DNA from: Gymnothorax reevesii
Taxonomy: Eukaryota > Chordata > Actinopteri > Anguilliformes > Muraenidae
Reading direction: 5' to 3'
Assembly: GCA_029721435.1 (NCBI GenBank)
Contig: CM056577.1
Coordinates: forward strand, 27,545,719-27,609,718
Length of the DNA stretch: 64,000 bases
The notes beneath the pieces were generated by a model. It was not told the origin of the DNA. It did not search any database and worked only from the letters and a program-made list of their open reading frames with translations. How positions within the stretch are numbered: position 1 is the first letter of the stretch; every line of letters begins with the position of its first letter. This document shows, in pieces, positions 1 through 11,119 of this stretch. Made by a program: the position numbers and the translations under genes.

Positions 1-107
1 TTTACCTAATCTTCTTTGCTGCGTTTCAGTGGATCTTCCATACCTGCTCACTCTGTCCTTTCTCTCATTATCTGCGCACGTTAGAACTCCCTAACCGGAG
101 CCATATA
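1..107 (+). mobile_element. Gypsy-type LTR fragment, part 1 (split by Tc1)
   Basis: This stretch lines up by eye with the sense strand of the long LTRs found at 20033-21304 and 23913-25185. A block near 10-45 (TTTGCTGCGTTTCAGTGGAT) and the block CCTAACCGGAGCCA just before the Tc1 both have counterparts in the same order in those LTRs (CCTTAACCGGAGCTG there). The match continues after the Tc1 at 1728. The fragment is in plus orientation, opposite to the full element. Its left end lies outside the window, so I cannot say whether it is a solo LTR or part of a longer copy. Confidence 0.6.
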
Positions 108-392
108 CACTCAAAAGAAATATAAACACAACACTTGTTTTTGCTCCCATTTGTAATGAGATGGACTCAAAGATCTAAAATTCATTCCAGATACACAATA
201 TTACCATTTCTCTCAAACATTGTTCACAAATCTGTCTAAATGTGTGATAGTGAGCACTTTTGCTTTGCTGAGACAATCCATCCCACCTCACAGGTGTGCC
301 GCATCAAGATGCTCATCAGACATCATGATTAGTGCACAGGTGTACCTCATACTGCCCACTATAAAAGGCCACTCTGAAATGTGCAGTTTTGT
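108..392 (+). repeat. Left terminal inverted repeat of Tc1 element A
   Basis: About 285 bp that match the reverse complement of 1441-1725 with few differences. Landmarks shared by both arms include CACTCAAAAGAAATATAAAC at the outer end, GAGATGGACTCAAAGATCT, and CCCACCTCACAGGTGTG. The inner end is at GAAATGTGCAGTTTT, just upstream of the transposase start. Confidence 0.9.
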
Positions 393-403
393 CTCACAGC
401 AAA

Positions 404-1414
404 ATGCCACAGATGGCGCAAGCATTGAGGGAGCGTGCAATTGGCATGCTGACAGCAGGAATGTCAACCAGATCTGTTGCTCGGGCATTGAATGTTCATT
501 TCTCCACCATAAGCCGTCTCCAAAGGCGTTTCAGAGAATATGGCAGTACATCCAACCGGCCTCACAACCGCTGACCATGTGTAACCACACCAGCCCAGGA
601 CCTCCACATCCAGTAGGTTCACCTCCAAGATCGTCTGAGACCAGCTACTCAGACAGCTGCTGAAACAATTGGTTTGCATAACCAAAGAATTTCTGCACAA
701 ACTGTCAGAAACCATCTCGGGGAAGATCAACTGCATGCTCGTCGTCCTCATCGGGGTCTTAACCTGACTCCAGATCGTCGCCGTAACAGACTTGAGTGGG
801 CAAATGCTCACATTCGATGGCGTCTGGCACGTTGGAGAGGTGTTCTCTTCATGGATGAATCTCGGTTTACATTGTTCTGGGCAGATGGCAGACAGCATGT
901 GTGGCGTTGTGTGGGTGAGCGCTTTGCGAATGTCAATGTTGTGGATCGAGTGGCCCATGGTGGTGGTGGGGTTATGGTATGGGCAGGCATCTGTTATGGA
1001 CGAAGAACACAGGTGCATTTTATTGATGGCATTTTCAATGCACAGAGATACCGTGATGAGATCCTGAGGCCCATTGTTGTGCCATACATCCATGAACATC
1101 ACCTCATGTATCAGCAAGATAATGCACGGCCCCATGTTGCAAGGATCTGTACACAATTCTTGGAAGCTGAAAATGTCCCAGTTCTAGCATGGCCAGCATA
1201 CTCACCAGACATGTCACCCATTGAGCATGTTTGGGATGTGCTTGACCGGCGTATGCAACAGCGCGTACCAGTTCCCACTAATATCCAGCAACTTTGCACA
1301 GCCATTGAAGAGGAGTGGACCAACATTCCACAGGCCACAAATGACAATCTGATAAACTCTATGCGTAGATGTGTTGCACTGCATGAGGCAAATGGTGGTC
1401 ACACCAGATACTGA
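404..1414 (+). pseudogene. Tc1-like transposase, two in-frame stops
   Basis: Cut-and-paste transposase with an N-terminal HTH DNA-binding domain followed by a DDE catalytic domain. The ATG at 404 opens a frame of 336 codons, the usual family length of about 340. The first ORF (start MPQMAQALRERAIGML) and the long ORF ending GGHTRY are in the SAME frame. They are separated only by TGA at 572-574 (codon 57, CGA to TGA by family expectation) and TAG at 614-616 (codon 71). There is no frameshift. The catalytic residues are present: Asp151 (FMDESRF, codon 854), Asp239 (YQQDNARPH, codon 1118) and Glu274 (SPIEHVW, codon 1223), with 34 residues between the last two. The protein is not translatable as it stands. 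The nearly clean catalytic domain argues for recent arrival. Confidence 0.92.
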
Positions 1415-1440
1415 CTGGTCCCCAGACCCCCAATAAAGCA

Positions 1441-1725
1441 AAAACTGCGCATTTCAGGGTGGCCTTTTATTATGGGCAGTCTAAGGTACACCTGTGCACT
1501 AATCATTGAGTCTGATGAGCATCTTGATGTGGCACACCTGTGAGGTGGGATGGATTGTCTCAGCAAAGCAAAAGTGCTCACTATCACACATTTAGACAGA
1601 TTTGTGAACAATGTTTGAGAGAAATGGTAATAGTGTGTATCTGGAATGAATTTTAGATCTTTGAGTCCATCTCATGACAAATGGGAGCAAAAACAAAAGT
1701 GTTGCGTTTATATTTTTGTTGAGTG
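1441..1725 (-). repeat. Right terminal inverted repeat of Tc1 element A
   Basis: Inverted partner of 108-392, ending GTTGAGTGTA at the TA target site. An AATAAA-like sequence (CCAATAAAGC near 1430) lies between the transposase stop and this arm and could serve as a poly(A) signal for the transposase. Confidence 0.9.
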
Positions 1726-1727
1726 TA

Positions 1728-2250
1728 TCTGTCTATAGGCTGTCTTGTGATCCCTGTCTGCGTTTTGGCTTTTGCCTATTTCATGTGATTAGGTTCTCCC
1801 TTATGTTTGCTTCTTTTGTAATTAGTCTGACTTCCTGCACCTGTTTTCTGTTTAGCATGTGACCTCCCGTATGTTTATATTAGGAGTCTATTCAGCAGTT
1901 CCCTGTCAGAACATTTCCCTTGTCTACCTGTGCTGCTCTCGGTTTCGCCTTGTATTCACAGTGTTGCTCTTCTGACTGGACCGTCCGACTTACAATTTTT
2001 GGCTCTGTTTTGGTATTTCTATCTACATCTATTTTCAAACCCTTTTTCTGCCCAACTACGATTACTGTGTTTGCTGCCCTGGTTTTTCTCCTCGGATTCT
2101 GCCCATTGGATTGTGATTTTTGGATTTTTGACTCTGTACTGTTGCCTTCGGCCCTGCTAGGGTTTCCGTCGCTTAATAAAATCACTTTCCTTGCACTTCT
2201 GATTCCTGAGCACAACCTCACACTACCAATGCCAGAATTGGTATAATTGG
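1728..2250 (+). mobile_element. Gypsy-type LTR fragment, part 2
   Basis: Continuation of the LTR interrupted by Tc1 element A. Shared blocks with the sense strand of the LTRs at 20.0 and 23.9 kb include GTCTTGTGATCCCTGTCTGC, GCGTTTTGGCT and TTTTTCTGCCCAAC, in the same order. An AATAAA at about 2175 sits where the other LTRs have their AATAAAG before a short 3' tail. Identity is much lower than between the two LTRs of the full element, so this is an older or sister-family copy. The right end (near CCAATGCCAGAATTGG) is approximate. No paired LTR or internal domain follows, which fits a solo LTR or a truncated copy. Confidence 0.6.
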
Positions 2251-4504
2251 TTCTTCGTTGAATTGAAACAATGTTACAGCCGGCTCACTAGCTGCTAAGC
2301 TAGAGACACTAGAGTGTGGTAAGTTGGCTGTTTTGTTGTTTGGTTGGTTAATAGGGGCTTAATGCTGCAGAGGTGTGGTTGTTTTGGGTGACAGCAGGAG
2401 AAGAGCAACATGAGCTGTAGGCTGAGACAGCTTTTCAAAGGGCAGAGCACACCGGGCCCAGGTGTGGCCCATCCCACTAACGACCCTCCTGCAGACACAA
2501 AAGAGCAGCAGCAAAAGGAACAAGCACTAGTACGAGGGGTTGTCACAACAACATAAAGTGTAGAACTCACCATTAGTCACAGAACTTCAGAGACCACTAA
2601 AACACAACATAATTACTTGCAATTTTAAATGTGCTGTAATTCAAAATTAAATTAAAAATAAATCAAAATGAATACAAAATCATATGATTTTTAAACGGTC
2701 TTTATCCCAATATTGGTTGAAATCAGCACATAGATAAAAGTGTTTGAAGTTTCCCAACCATTATCGGGAAAGTGTTCAAAAGTGTCTGATATGATCAGGA
2801 ATAACTGCACTTTACTGCACTTTGGATGGGCAATTTACACACCTATGAAGGGAAAACTTAAACAGAAGGGTAGACGTGCATTTCACAGCAGGTTATGTGC
2901 CTTTCAGGGGGTTGCCCCTGCATTGGTCCAGAAAAATAATGGCAAGCCACACTTTGTACGTGTTGCTAAGGTTTGGCTTTGTTACTTTTGTGAGTGCCGG
3001 TACTGGCTGCAGCCCTAACCTGTGTCCCTTAAAAACCTGACTACAGACTGTTGACCGACTGAAGTCCCATACCAGGCTAGAAAGCAAACTAACTCCTCTT
3101 TTGAAACTCCAACAATTGGTTTACTCTTTCCAAAATGTCAGCAGAGTGTTATCAAATGGACAGGTGATGATATTCAGTGGTGAACATGCACCTATCTTCA
3201 GGGATGCATAAAGATTTTCTAGGGCTGAGGGCTGACTCTACCTTTGAGGCTCCATTTGAAGCCATGTTATCGCAAAGACACTTGACTATATTGAAAGAAA
3301 AATTAAAGGCAAAGAGAACCCTTTTTTCTCCTCTTACCAATTAAAAGTACACTGCCCCCTACCATTCAAATATTTATCTTTTAAAATTCTTTTAATGACT
3401 AAATCAGCTTGAGAAGATCAGATTTATATGTTGTTGACGGTGCTGCATGTTTGTTGGAATCAGGGTAGCTTGCCGCGTCACTGGAGCTCTTGAGGACGTG
3501 GAGGTCACACATTAAATAAAGCTAGTGGCGTAGCGAACTGAAAATTTGGTGGGGCACAGGACATCCCTTTAAAATTATTACTTAAAGTTATTACTCCTGA
3601 CTGGTTCTCAATCATTTTCTGAATTAGTGTAACGTTACAAATGTGAGTTCTTATGTTGGTATGACAGAAGAATCTACAAGGCTTTTATGTTGAAATGTTT
3701 TGGTTGGTCAGGAAGAGGAACGGGAAGTCCTCTGGAAAAAAAAAAAAAAAAAAAAAGAGAGGGGAAGGTAAAAGTTCAGCAGCCCGAAGCGTGAGCGGCT
3801 TTTCATGTTGTATACTTTTGTTGGGAATAAATCCTCGAAAGTTTCACATACAACCGGCCTCCGTGACATTTCTATATGCCTAGAACCCACGTTACATTAG
3901 CAATAGATTCGCTTTGAAAACACTCCACACTATCAGGTGTTGCTAGTTCTCCCCAGTTAGTTAAGACAACAATCATTCATTTGGACATGTAATTTTGTGC
4001 ATTTAAATCAGCTTCATTCAAAATTACACACCTGTTAACTCTCACCCATATGGCGAGTCTCAAAATTTATAGTGGCATTTCACATTCTCAGGCCACAGTC
4101 AGCAATCCCACGCTTAATAACAAAATTGATCACTTTCATTCAGAAAACATAATTATATTTAATTACAGAGTCCCACTTTTTTGATAAACCCATGCTGTTC
4201 TGAGTGTGAAAGACGATATTTCATTGGAACACGGATCAGTCTTTGTTCAATCAATGCATATTTAAGAGATTATCATGCAGAATTGAAGTCCTTGTGCATG
4301 GAAGTTTTTCAGTTTCACGTGTGTTTCCGTCAGTGGCGAACCGTGAGCACTACAGCTGGGCCTTCACCTCTGCCATTACCGCCGAGAAAAGACGTCGTCA
4401 CAGAAAAAAGGAACATTACGATGAATTGAAAGGGTTTCGTTATTTTGAGGATTTGTACTTTACTTGTGTTTTTTTAACCAGGACTTCTACTTGTTGAAGA
4501 TCAT
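2251..4504. other. No gene seen; AT-rich DNA with poly(A) tract
   Basis: Only short random ORFs. There is an uninterrupted run of about 21 A near 3738-3758 followed by a purine-rich stretch. A segment near 3517-3560 (AGTGGCGTAGCGAACTG) and one near 4330 (CAGTGGCGAACCGTGAG) recall termini of fish DNA transposons, but they are in the same orientation and show no duplication, so I do not call an element. Confidence 0.5.
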
Positions 4505-6365
4505 GGGCTCTAATTTATTGGCGCAGCGCAGGTGGCGAAGTGTGGCGCAGCCCACGCAGTGGTAATTTCATCCAGCGCAGCCCGCGTAGTGGTAATTTCG
4601 TAAGGTGCAACACCGCGCGCAGACGAATGTGTGCCGAGATGGGTGTGGTGGCGAAGTAGGGGGATGTGTCACTTATTCATCTCGACGCAGTGACAGTTTC
4701 GTCGAAAAAGTCTTCGCTGCAGTTACACAGAAAGCTCGCCAGCTCCAACCTGGTTCACTTTCTGTGCAGTGGTAATTTGGCTGACCGGCGCAGTGCGCAC
4801 ACGTTACTGAAACCTCACAGGCAGGTTTCCAGAATGTCAGGCACATGTCAATACAGTAAATAATTACAGCAACCACTGTTAAATGTAACTATCTGAATCA
4901 GCACATAAAATAAAGTATCTATATCAATCGTCCTGATGTCAGATCAAAGGCGGTTGGCACGCGTGATGGAAACTTGACCTGACGCAACTGAATCAATGAT
5001 GCAAATTAACGACTTCACATCTTCCTCAGCCAACCACAAACTGCCTCTGCATCAGGCAGTGCGTACATAATGCTGGCGTTCTATGCTCAGTAAAGCCGCT
5101 TGCACACTGGACGCGAAACAAATTTTTTGCACGACTGATTACAGATAAAGTCAATGCAAAGAGCTATCCACTTTTCTTGGTCTTTTTATTTGTCTGTTTT
5201 CTTCCTTTGAAGATAGACAACCGTCTTTATTCGGTCTTTATTTTGAAAATTAGGCAGACGGATCGAACCGATTCACGCTTTATTTCCACAGCAGAGATGA
5301 AATAGCCTAGTGCTTGCAATCAGTGAGCAAATCAATTCCATGACCATTGACAGTGTAAATAAATAATCGCATGCACGATCAAGACTGTCCGACGCGAAAT
5401 GCAAAATACTCCATGTCCGGCACCCAGCGAAAAATAAAAGTATTGATATGAGAACAGATTTATAACGGAATAAAGAATAAAAATACATATACATCACCAA
5501 CCAACAGAACATCCAAAAAAGATGACCCAAAAATAAATATATCGCAGTGTTCATTGGATGTTCTGTTGTTAAAATGTTTCTTTTTATTCTTTATTTCGTG
5601 ATCAATCTGTTCTAATCGTCTTCTTTTTCTTTTTTTGGCTGTCAGACACGGAGGCATTGTACATTGTCTCTCACCGATGACGACTCACTTCATTGAGCAG
5701 AGCTTAAACAGAAACATTGATTGAAATTCTCGGTACTCATCTTGATGAACTGAGCCCTTTCATCATAACATTTACATTTAATATCTAAAAGAGTCAGTAG
5801 ATTTGAAAAAATTAAAAACAATAATAGACTGTCGGACACGGAGATATATTAAAACCCTGTCAGACTTTCGGACACAAGACACTGCTTTCAATGCAATCTG
5901 TCGAGCGAAAAATTTGTTTCGCGTCCAGTGTGCAAGCGGCTTGATACTAGGCTACTATTATTGTCATTTAGGTTTTACCGTTTTTAGCGGGGGAAAGGAA
6001 TACAGACTGATTGCTATGATCTCGTACTGAGTTACGTTACACATTCATTTTCAATATGTGATCTTATCTTGCATTGTTGTACATGCATGTTAATCCCAAA
6101 ATTTTAAGCAGCAACAGGCTGTAATAAAAGGAACACGCTATCCATCGTTTTTCTTGCCAATGAGCAATATTTGACTCGGCTGTGTTATACCCAAACACGC
6201 CTTCTTTGCCAACTTGCGCTGGAGGGAGGGACAGAGGCGGGACAGAGGAGTACTTGCGCCAGGCTATGCCTGGCACGAAATTGCAACATACGCCAGGACA
6301 CACCTCGTTGGCGCGGTGCACCCCCCATTCGCCGCGCCTCCGCCTGGTCTACGAAATTAGAGCCC
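4505..6365. mobile_element. Non-autonomous DNA transposon with GGGCTCTAATTT ends
   Basis: The left end GGGCTCTAATTT (4505) is answered by the inverted AAATTAGAGCCC at 6354-6365. Behind both ends lie GC-rich, loosely repeated blocks full of GGCGCAG and GTAATTTCGT motifs, the subterminal pattern of a common fish MITE family. No transposase ORF is present. The flanks (AAGATCAT and ATTATGTT) do not show a clear target duplication, so the superfamily is left open. The element contains a second inverted-repeat element at 5093-5942. Confidence 0.65.
5093..5942. mobile_element. Nested inverted-repeat element inside 4505-6365
   Basis: The left arm AAGCCGCTTGCACACTGGAC, continuing GCGAAACAAATTTTTTGC, is matched by the inverted copy GTCCAGTGTGCAAGCGGCTT at 5923-5942. 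Arms are about 45 bp. The interior is AT-rich and non-coding and includes a smaller local inverted repeat around 5510-5570 (ACAGAACATCCA with TGGATGTTCTGT). I see no clean target duplication. The position inside the GGGCTC element makes it the younger insertion. Confidence 0.65.
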
Positions 6366-9021
6366 ATTATGTTGTCTGATGTTGTGCGACCACTGTCCAA
6401 GCAAGTCGGGCTTCACTAAGGGAAATTGGTGCAAGCTTATGCTCTCAGGTGGGCCTGAGCAATCAACAGCTGGTCACAGCGGCATTACCACTTATTTTTT
6501 CACTCAGGTTCTCATAATGATTAGTTATATCAGACCTTGATCATTCGGCATAAAATGAAGCTGCAGCGTGAATGATAATCAAGACTAATTTGTATACACT
6601 TTATGTAGATTGGCTGATTTCTTGGTGTCCTAGCACGTCAAAACTTCAGGGACATGGCGGCAGAAAGTATTTTTGGATTGGCTAAAATACAGGAATGGTG
6701 GCATGCATGAACTTTTGCTTATTATTTATATTTCGGAGGTTTGAGGTTTGATTATTCGGTGCAAAAAATAGCAAAAATTTTCAAAAAATATTTGTGAAAT
6801 GAGAAGAACATACACAAAAAAGTACAAGAGCTGAAAAAAATTTTACATTTTGATTCTTATGTAACATCACAGTATAAAGGAACCAGTTTGACCAACACAG
6901 TGGGCTACTGCAAAGCCAGGTAAAAGGCAAACTGATGCATGAGAGAAATTGTCTAAGAATTTCCAAAAAATTTATGTACCATGAAATCATTTTTAAGCTA
7001 TAGAACTTCTTCCCTGCAAGACCATTAGCTTCTTACTATTCTGCCCTACAAAGGATAAGTGCAGTAACTACGCAATAATTTAAACAGTTAAAAATGGCTT
7101 CAGAGTTTATTTGCCATCCCAACAGATGAATAGTTTGTACATCTATAATAGATTATGGTTAACTGACTTAAATTGTACCATAGTATGTCCAAATAAATCC
7201 TGACCTCTATATACTTTCAGGCCCAAAACGGTAGAACTCTCATTTTCCCCAATATGTAGTTACTGCACTTAGGCTTTGTAGGGCAGTATTGTGACCTGAC
7301 TTTTCTCAGAGTTTATTTTTATTTAAGGCCTTTGTGAGCCTATGCATCAACACATTCTAGAGAAAAGCAACACACTTATTGCTTTTGTTTGCCCATTGGC
7401 TACAGGGGAAGAATTGTAATGCGAGTATGGGACATTTACTTTATATAAGAGGGATTTGAACATATTCCTTCATTACACAAACCAGCTGCAAACAACCTCT
7501 CTATTGCAGTTTATGAAGAATAAATAATGTGTTCTTACACATGATATTATGAAGCATTTGAAGGCAAAACCTAAGTTGACATATTGGAAAGCTGGAGCAT
7601 CAAGCTTAGATAAGCGTTCCGCACACAATTTTCATATAATCAGTTAAAGAGTCAATACATACAACTGAGAATATTCGAATATTCCAAAAATCCAATCCAA
7701 GATGGCAGCACCATGTTGGTCCAGTGTCTGACTCACTGTGTTGTCCTGTTTTGAAATCTAAAAGTTCACTGTAAGCCTATCCTCAATTAAATGTTACAAA
7801 TTGGCTACAAAACGGTTTGTTGCTTGTTTTAATTGAAAGCAAGCTAGAGTGGTTTATTATCTTTTGACTTAATGTTATTTGTTTGGAACCTACCTGGTGG
7901 GTAGTGATGTAGTCAAGACCGCCTTAGCCAAGACTAAGACACTACCAAGACCAAAGGGTAGCAAGACCAAGACAGACCATTTCGAGACCAAGACCAGAGC
8001 AGGACGAGACCGAGACTGAGACCAAGACCCAAAAAAAAGTGTTTCACTTCACTGTAAATATTACCAGTGTTTGGGTGAAATAATTGTGTGTAGCAACTGC
8101 AAAACAGTTATTGCCATTTCAGAGGATTGAGACTTTATAAGCATTTAAATTTTTTTCCTGTTAGGGATTGGTATGGTTACACAGTCCAAAATCCATTGTC
8201 ACCATCCTAGAGACATTAAGATTTCCATCCAAAACGAATAGCAGCACCAGGAGATGAATTCACATTTTGCCTGCACAAACAAAGGGGAAACAAATGTAAT
8301 GGGTTTCATTCAGATTTTCGTCAAATGGGGTGCCAAGTATCAAAGCTGGAAAACAGAGAGCCTATAAGGAAAGTTCCCTTGCATGAATTTTGGGATCTTC
8401 TGAAACCAGTGAATAGCCTGCCTAGCTAATTTTACTCGGCAAGATTGACATCGGCGGTAATGATGACAAACTGGGCAACCACCAACAGTCAAAAACCTGC
8501 CGTTTTTAGCTATTTTCATCTGGCTGATAGCTTCAGATAAAGCCATTGAAAACACGAAAGTTCAGAACACTCAACCTGACACCAGGACATTTATAAGCTC
8601 CTCAGTAGTTACCCTGCATACATAGCTATCCTCAAAACTTCAAAACCATTCATTTGTGAAACAGCACAAGCTCCCCAATACTATGACTGAGTTGCAATAT
8701 GCTTCATCCAGTGAATTCGCTAGGAAATTTACTTACTAAAGTACGAGTGATAACTGACCTTACCTATGACCGTTAACTCAGCTAGAGCTAGCGAGATTAA
8801 CTGCAGTTTACCAGGGTTAGTCAGTAGATGATTGCAAACAGCTTAAATTTCAAGTCCTGAACAGATTATACCGTGCATGCATGTACAACATTTTCACAAT
8901 AATGTACTAAGTATGTACAAGTTGTGTTTAGTCTTGAGACGTTTGGGAGTTTTTTTTCCTCACAGAGTTTAAGAGCAGAGCCAGTCTCAGCTTACTTCTC
9001 AGTGTGTTTCCTCTTCAAGTG
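6366..9021. other. No gene seen; AT-rich unique-looking DNA
   Basis: Only short ORFs with no recognisable domain on either strand. The one patterned stretch is the AAGACC-rich repeat at 7917-8040, listed separately. Confidence 0.5.
7917..8040. repeat. Degenerate AAGACC/GAGACC simple repeat
   Basis: A roughly 120-bp stretch built from imperfect 6-base units (CAAGACC, GAGACCAAGACC, GAGACCGAGACTGAGACC), ending in a short A run. It is almost free of T on the plus strand. It could be a degenerate hexamer array or the core of an old dispersed repeat. Confidence 0.65.
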
Positions 9022-9266
9022 CCTGGTGAATGTTGACGTTGTACTGGCCAGGGTTGGGTTCATTTACTTTTTTCAATTACGATTCATTGTAACTGTAATT
9101 ACAACTACTTTCTGGACAGAATGTTCAATTACAATTACTTTTCGATAAAAATTTCAATTAAAGTAAAATCACAATTATGAAAATAATTGATTACAATTAC
9201 TGTAATTGTAATTGAAAAAAGTAACTGAACCAAACCCTGGCTGGTACAACGTCAACATTCACCAGG
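9022..9266. mobile_element. Foldback element, ~245 bp
   Basis: The whole segment is one imperfect palindrome. The left arm starts CCTGGTGAATGTTGACGTTG (9022) and the right arm ends with the inverted CAACGTCAACATTCACCAGG (9247-9266). Inside these, CCAGGGTTGGGTTCATTTAC pairs with a matching block on the right, and the centre is made of short AATTAC/GTAATT units. It looks like a foldback MITE. The immediate flanks show no target duplication. Confidence 0.75.
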
Positions 9267-9739
9267 AATTCTCAAATGTTTACTTAAAATGTTAAACTTC
9301 TGAGATTTCCATCAAATCTGATTCTAAATTGAACTTTGGACGAGCTCAAAGTCATGAGCACAAACAATTTTTTGGAATCAAATTAGACGGAAATCTCACA
9401 TACTTAGGGTTTCATACCTTTAACATTTCAGATTTCCACCAATTCTGAATCTAACAACGTACAAGGTCTCTGGTGGCAGCCTCATCCACTCCAGTCTTCT
9501 TTCACAGGGGAGTGTCTTACAGGTTACTGGACTGTCCTCAATCAGCATGGGCTATTAAGCAATTGGGCTTCAAGAAAAACCGTTAGTTTGTTTACATTTA
9601 TTCGCTGTTTATTTCTGTACGATTTTCCAAGAGCAATCAGCGAACAAAAGGTCACAATGAAGACTGCACATCTACTTTCTGCATTGTTTAAATCCACTTC
9701 ACCCCAACCTTGAGCTTCGCTGATTTACGCTGGAAAGGT

Positions 9740-9820
9740 CGCAGAAAATGAGCTATGGCTCTTCACGAACATCCCCCGTCACGGGGGATGTTCGTGAAGA
9801 GCCATAGCTCATTTTCTGCG
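9740..9820. repeat. Perfect 81-bp palindrome with 40-bp arms
   Basis: Bases 9740-9779 are exactly the reverse complement of 9781-9820, with the single base C at 9780 in the centre. I checked the pairing base by base: no mismatch in 40 bp, and the symmetry stops sharply on both sides. There is no ORF, no TIR-like terminus and no duplication around it. It would extrude as a very stable hairpin. Confidence 0.95.
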
Positions 9821-11119
9821 CTTGCCTGACGCACAGGACTCGAGCTAACTCCATTGTACACACTGTAGTAGAAGCGTCTGTCTAGTTGCATCGTTGCTTG
9901 AAAGTGCGTCCGTATTAGCCCTTGTAATCTCTTTCATACACAGCCAGATAGCTCCCAGAGAAAGCAATGCTTGCACCTGGGTTGGTTTTGCTGGAAATCG
10001 TTAATTTTCATATCTTGGAGTCGCACTGTTGATAAATACTCTGTAAATACTTTATGTGCGTTTATTAGCAGTTTTTCCGTTTTGTTAATCTGTTATATTT
10101 GCAGTGCTGTAGTAGCATTGCAAATGGGATGATTTTACGCATCGAGTGAATCATCAGTCATCATCTTGAAGACTAATCAACCTTATAAATGACCTCTAAA
10201 GATAGGCTGTTAGGTGTGTCAGTAGATAAGTGAACACGCAGCCACTGACGTTCGGTCACATACCCACAGAAAAAGACGGAAAGGATAGATCAAACGATAC
10301 AATTAGCAGGTAATTAGTAAAGTTCAGCTTCATGCATATTTTTTTCTTGAGACAGCGCAGAAATAATACTACCGCGCTGAGTTCCTATTGCATGCCTACT
10401 AGTTTCTTATCCCGTTTCGCAGCAATGAGAAAATATTTTTTAAAAAATGGGCAACTCTGGTATTTTAAAGCTGAGTTATGGGACACTAAAATGAGGCGCC
10501 AAAATCCCTGCTTAGATTCGGTCTGGTAGATAGGGATCTTACAATAACCAGCGTTATACTGGAAGTGAGTTTTGTGACCAAATGTTATACAGTATACATC
10601 ATGAGGCTAGGCTAGTCTGGTGGCGCTAGCCAAGGGGTCACACCGAACGTTAGCTGTAGAGCTTACGCTCTGCTAATATCACGTTCACGTTGTTTAGCAC
10701 TCATATAGACATTTACACACCTTGTTCTCCTGGCTCAACTAGAGAGGATGTTTGAGCTCCTGCCTCTGCTGTTATCCGCGTATTTATTTTCTCACACGAA
10801 CTGACTGTGCGAACTGCATTTGACATATCAAACCTCCGGAGACTGAATGAGGCAGCATTTGGACGTATTTTCCACTAATAAACCCTCTCTAGTTGGTCTT
10901 TCCCGCCTCTGTTCATTGAAGATAAAAAAAAAATACAGCGGTGTGCGGACTCGCTTTACTGACGTTCAGTCATGAGGAATTTATATTTGTCATGAAGCAA
11001 TTACAATCGCCAGTGTGACTACTGCTTGAAATTTTCTTCTCGTCGCTGATGGATTTTATTTGTCAATGAGGAAAATCACGAGTGGCAGCGGAAACCCTGA
11101 ACAAATGAATGAGCGATGT
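9821..11119. other. No gene seen; may include LINE 5' region
   Basis: Short ORFs only. The last 200 bases lead straight into the endonuclease-like part of the LINE and may be its 5' untranslated region. I cannot place that boundary. Confidence 0.4.

Larger units (their letters stand above)
108..1725 (+). mobile_element. Tc1-like DNA transposon A, nearly intact
   Basis: The element runs from CACTCAAAAGAAATATAAAC to its inverted copy ending GAGTG. It is flanked by TA dinucleotides at 106-107 and 1726-1727, as expected for Tc1/mariner insertion. Terminal inverted repeats are very long (about 285 bp each) and nearly identical, which is an IR/DR-like architecture. Between them lies a plus-strand transposase with a full DD34E triad but two stop codons. 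The element sits inside an LTR and is therefore younger than that LTR. Total length of 1.6 kb is normal for the family. Confidence 0.93.

Noticed and set aside
220..663. 147-codon plus-strand ORF at the first Tc1
   Set aside because: It overlaps the terminal repeat and the transposase in another frame. The transposase frame carries the recognisable HTH and DDE motifs.
464..1156. 230-codon minus-strand ORF
   Set aside because: Antisense shadow of the Tc1 transposase, with no domain of its own.
3450..4340. hAT element between AGTGGCGTAGC and CAGTGGCGAACC
   Set aside because: The two motifs are in direct, not inverted, orientation and there is no 8-bp duplication.
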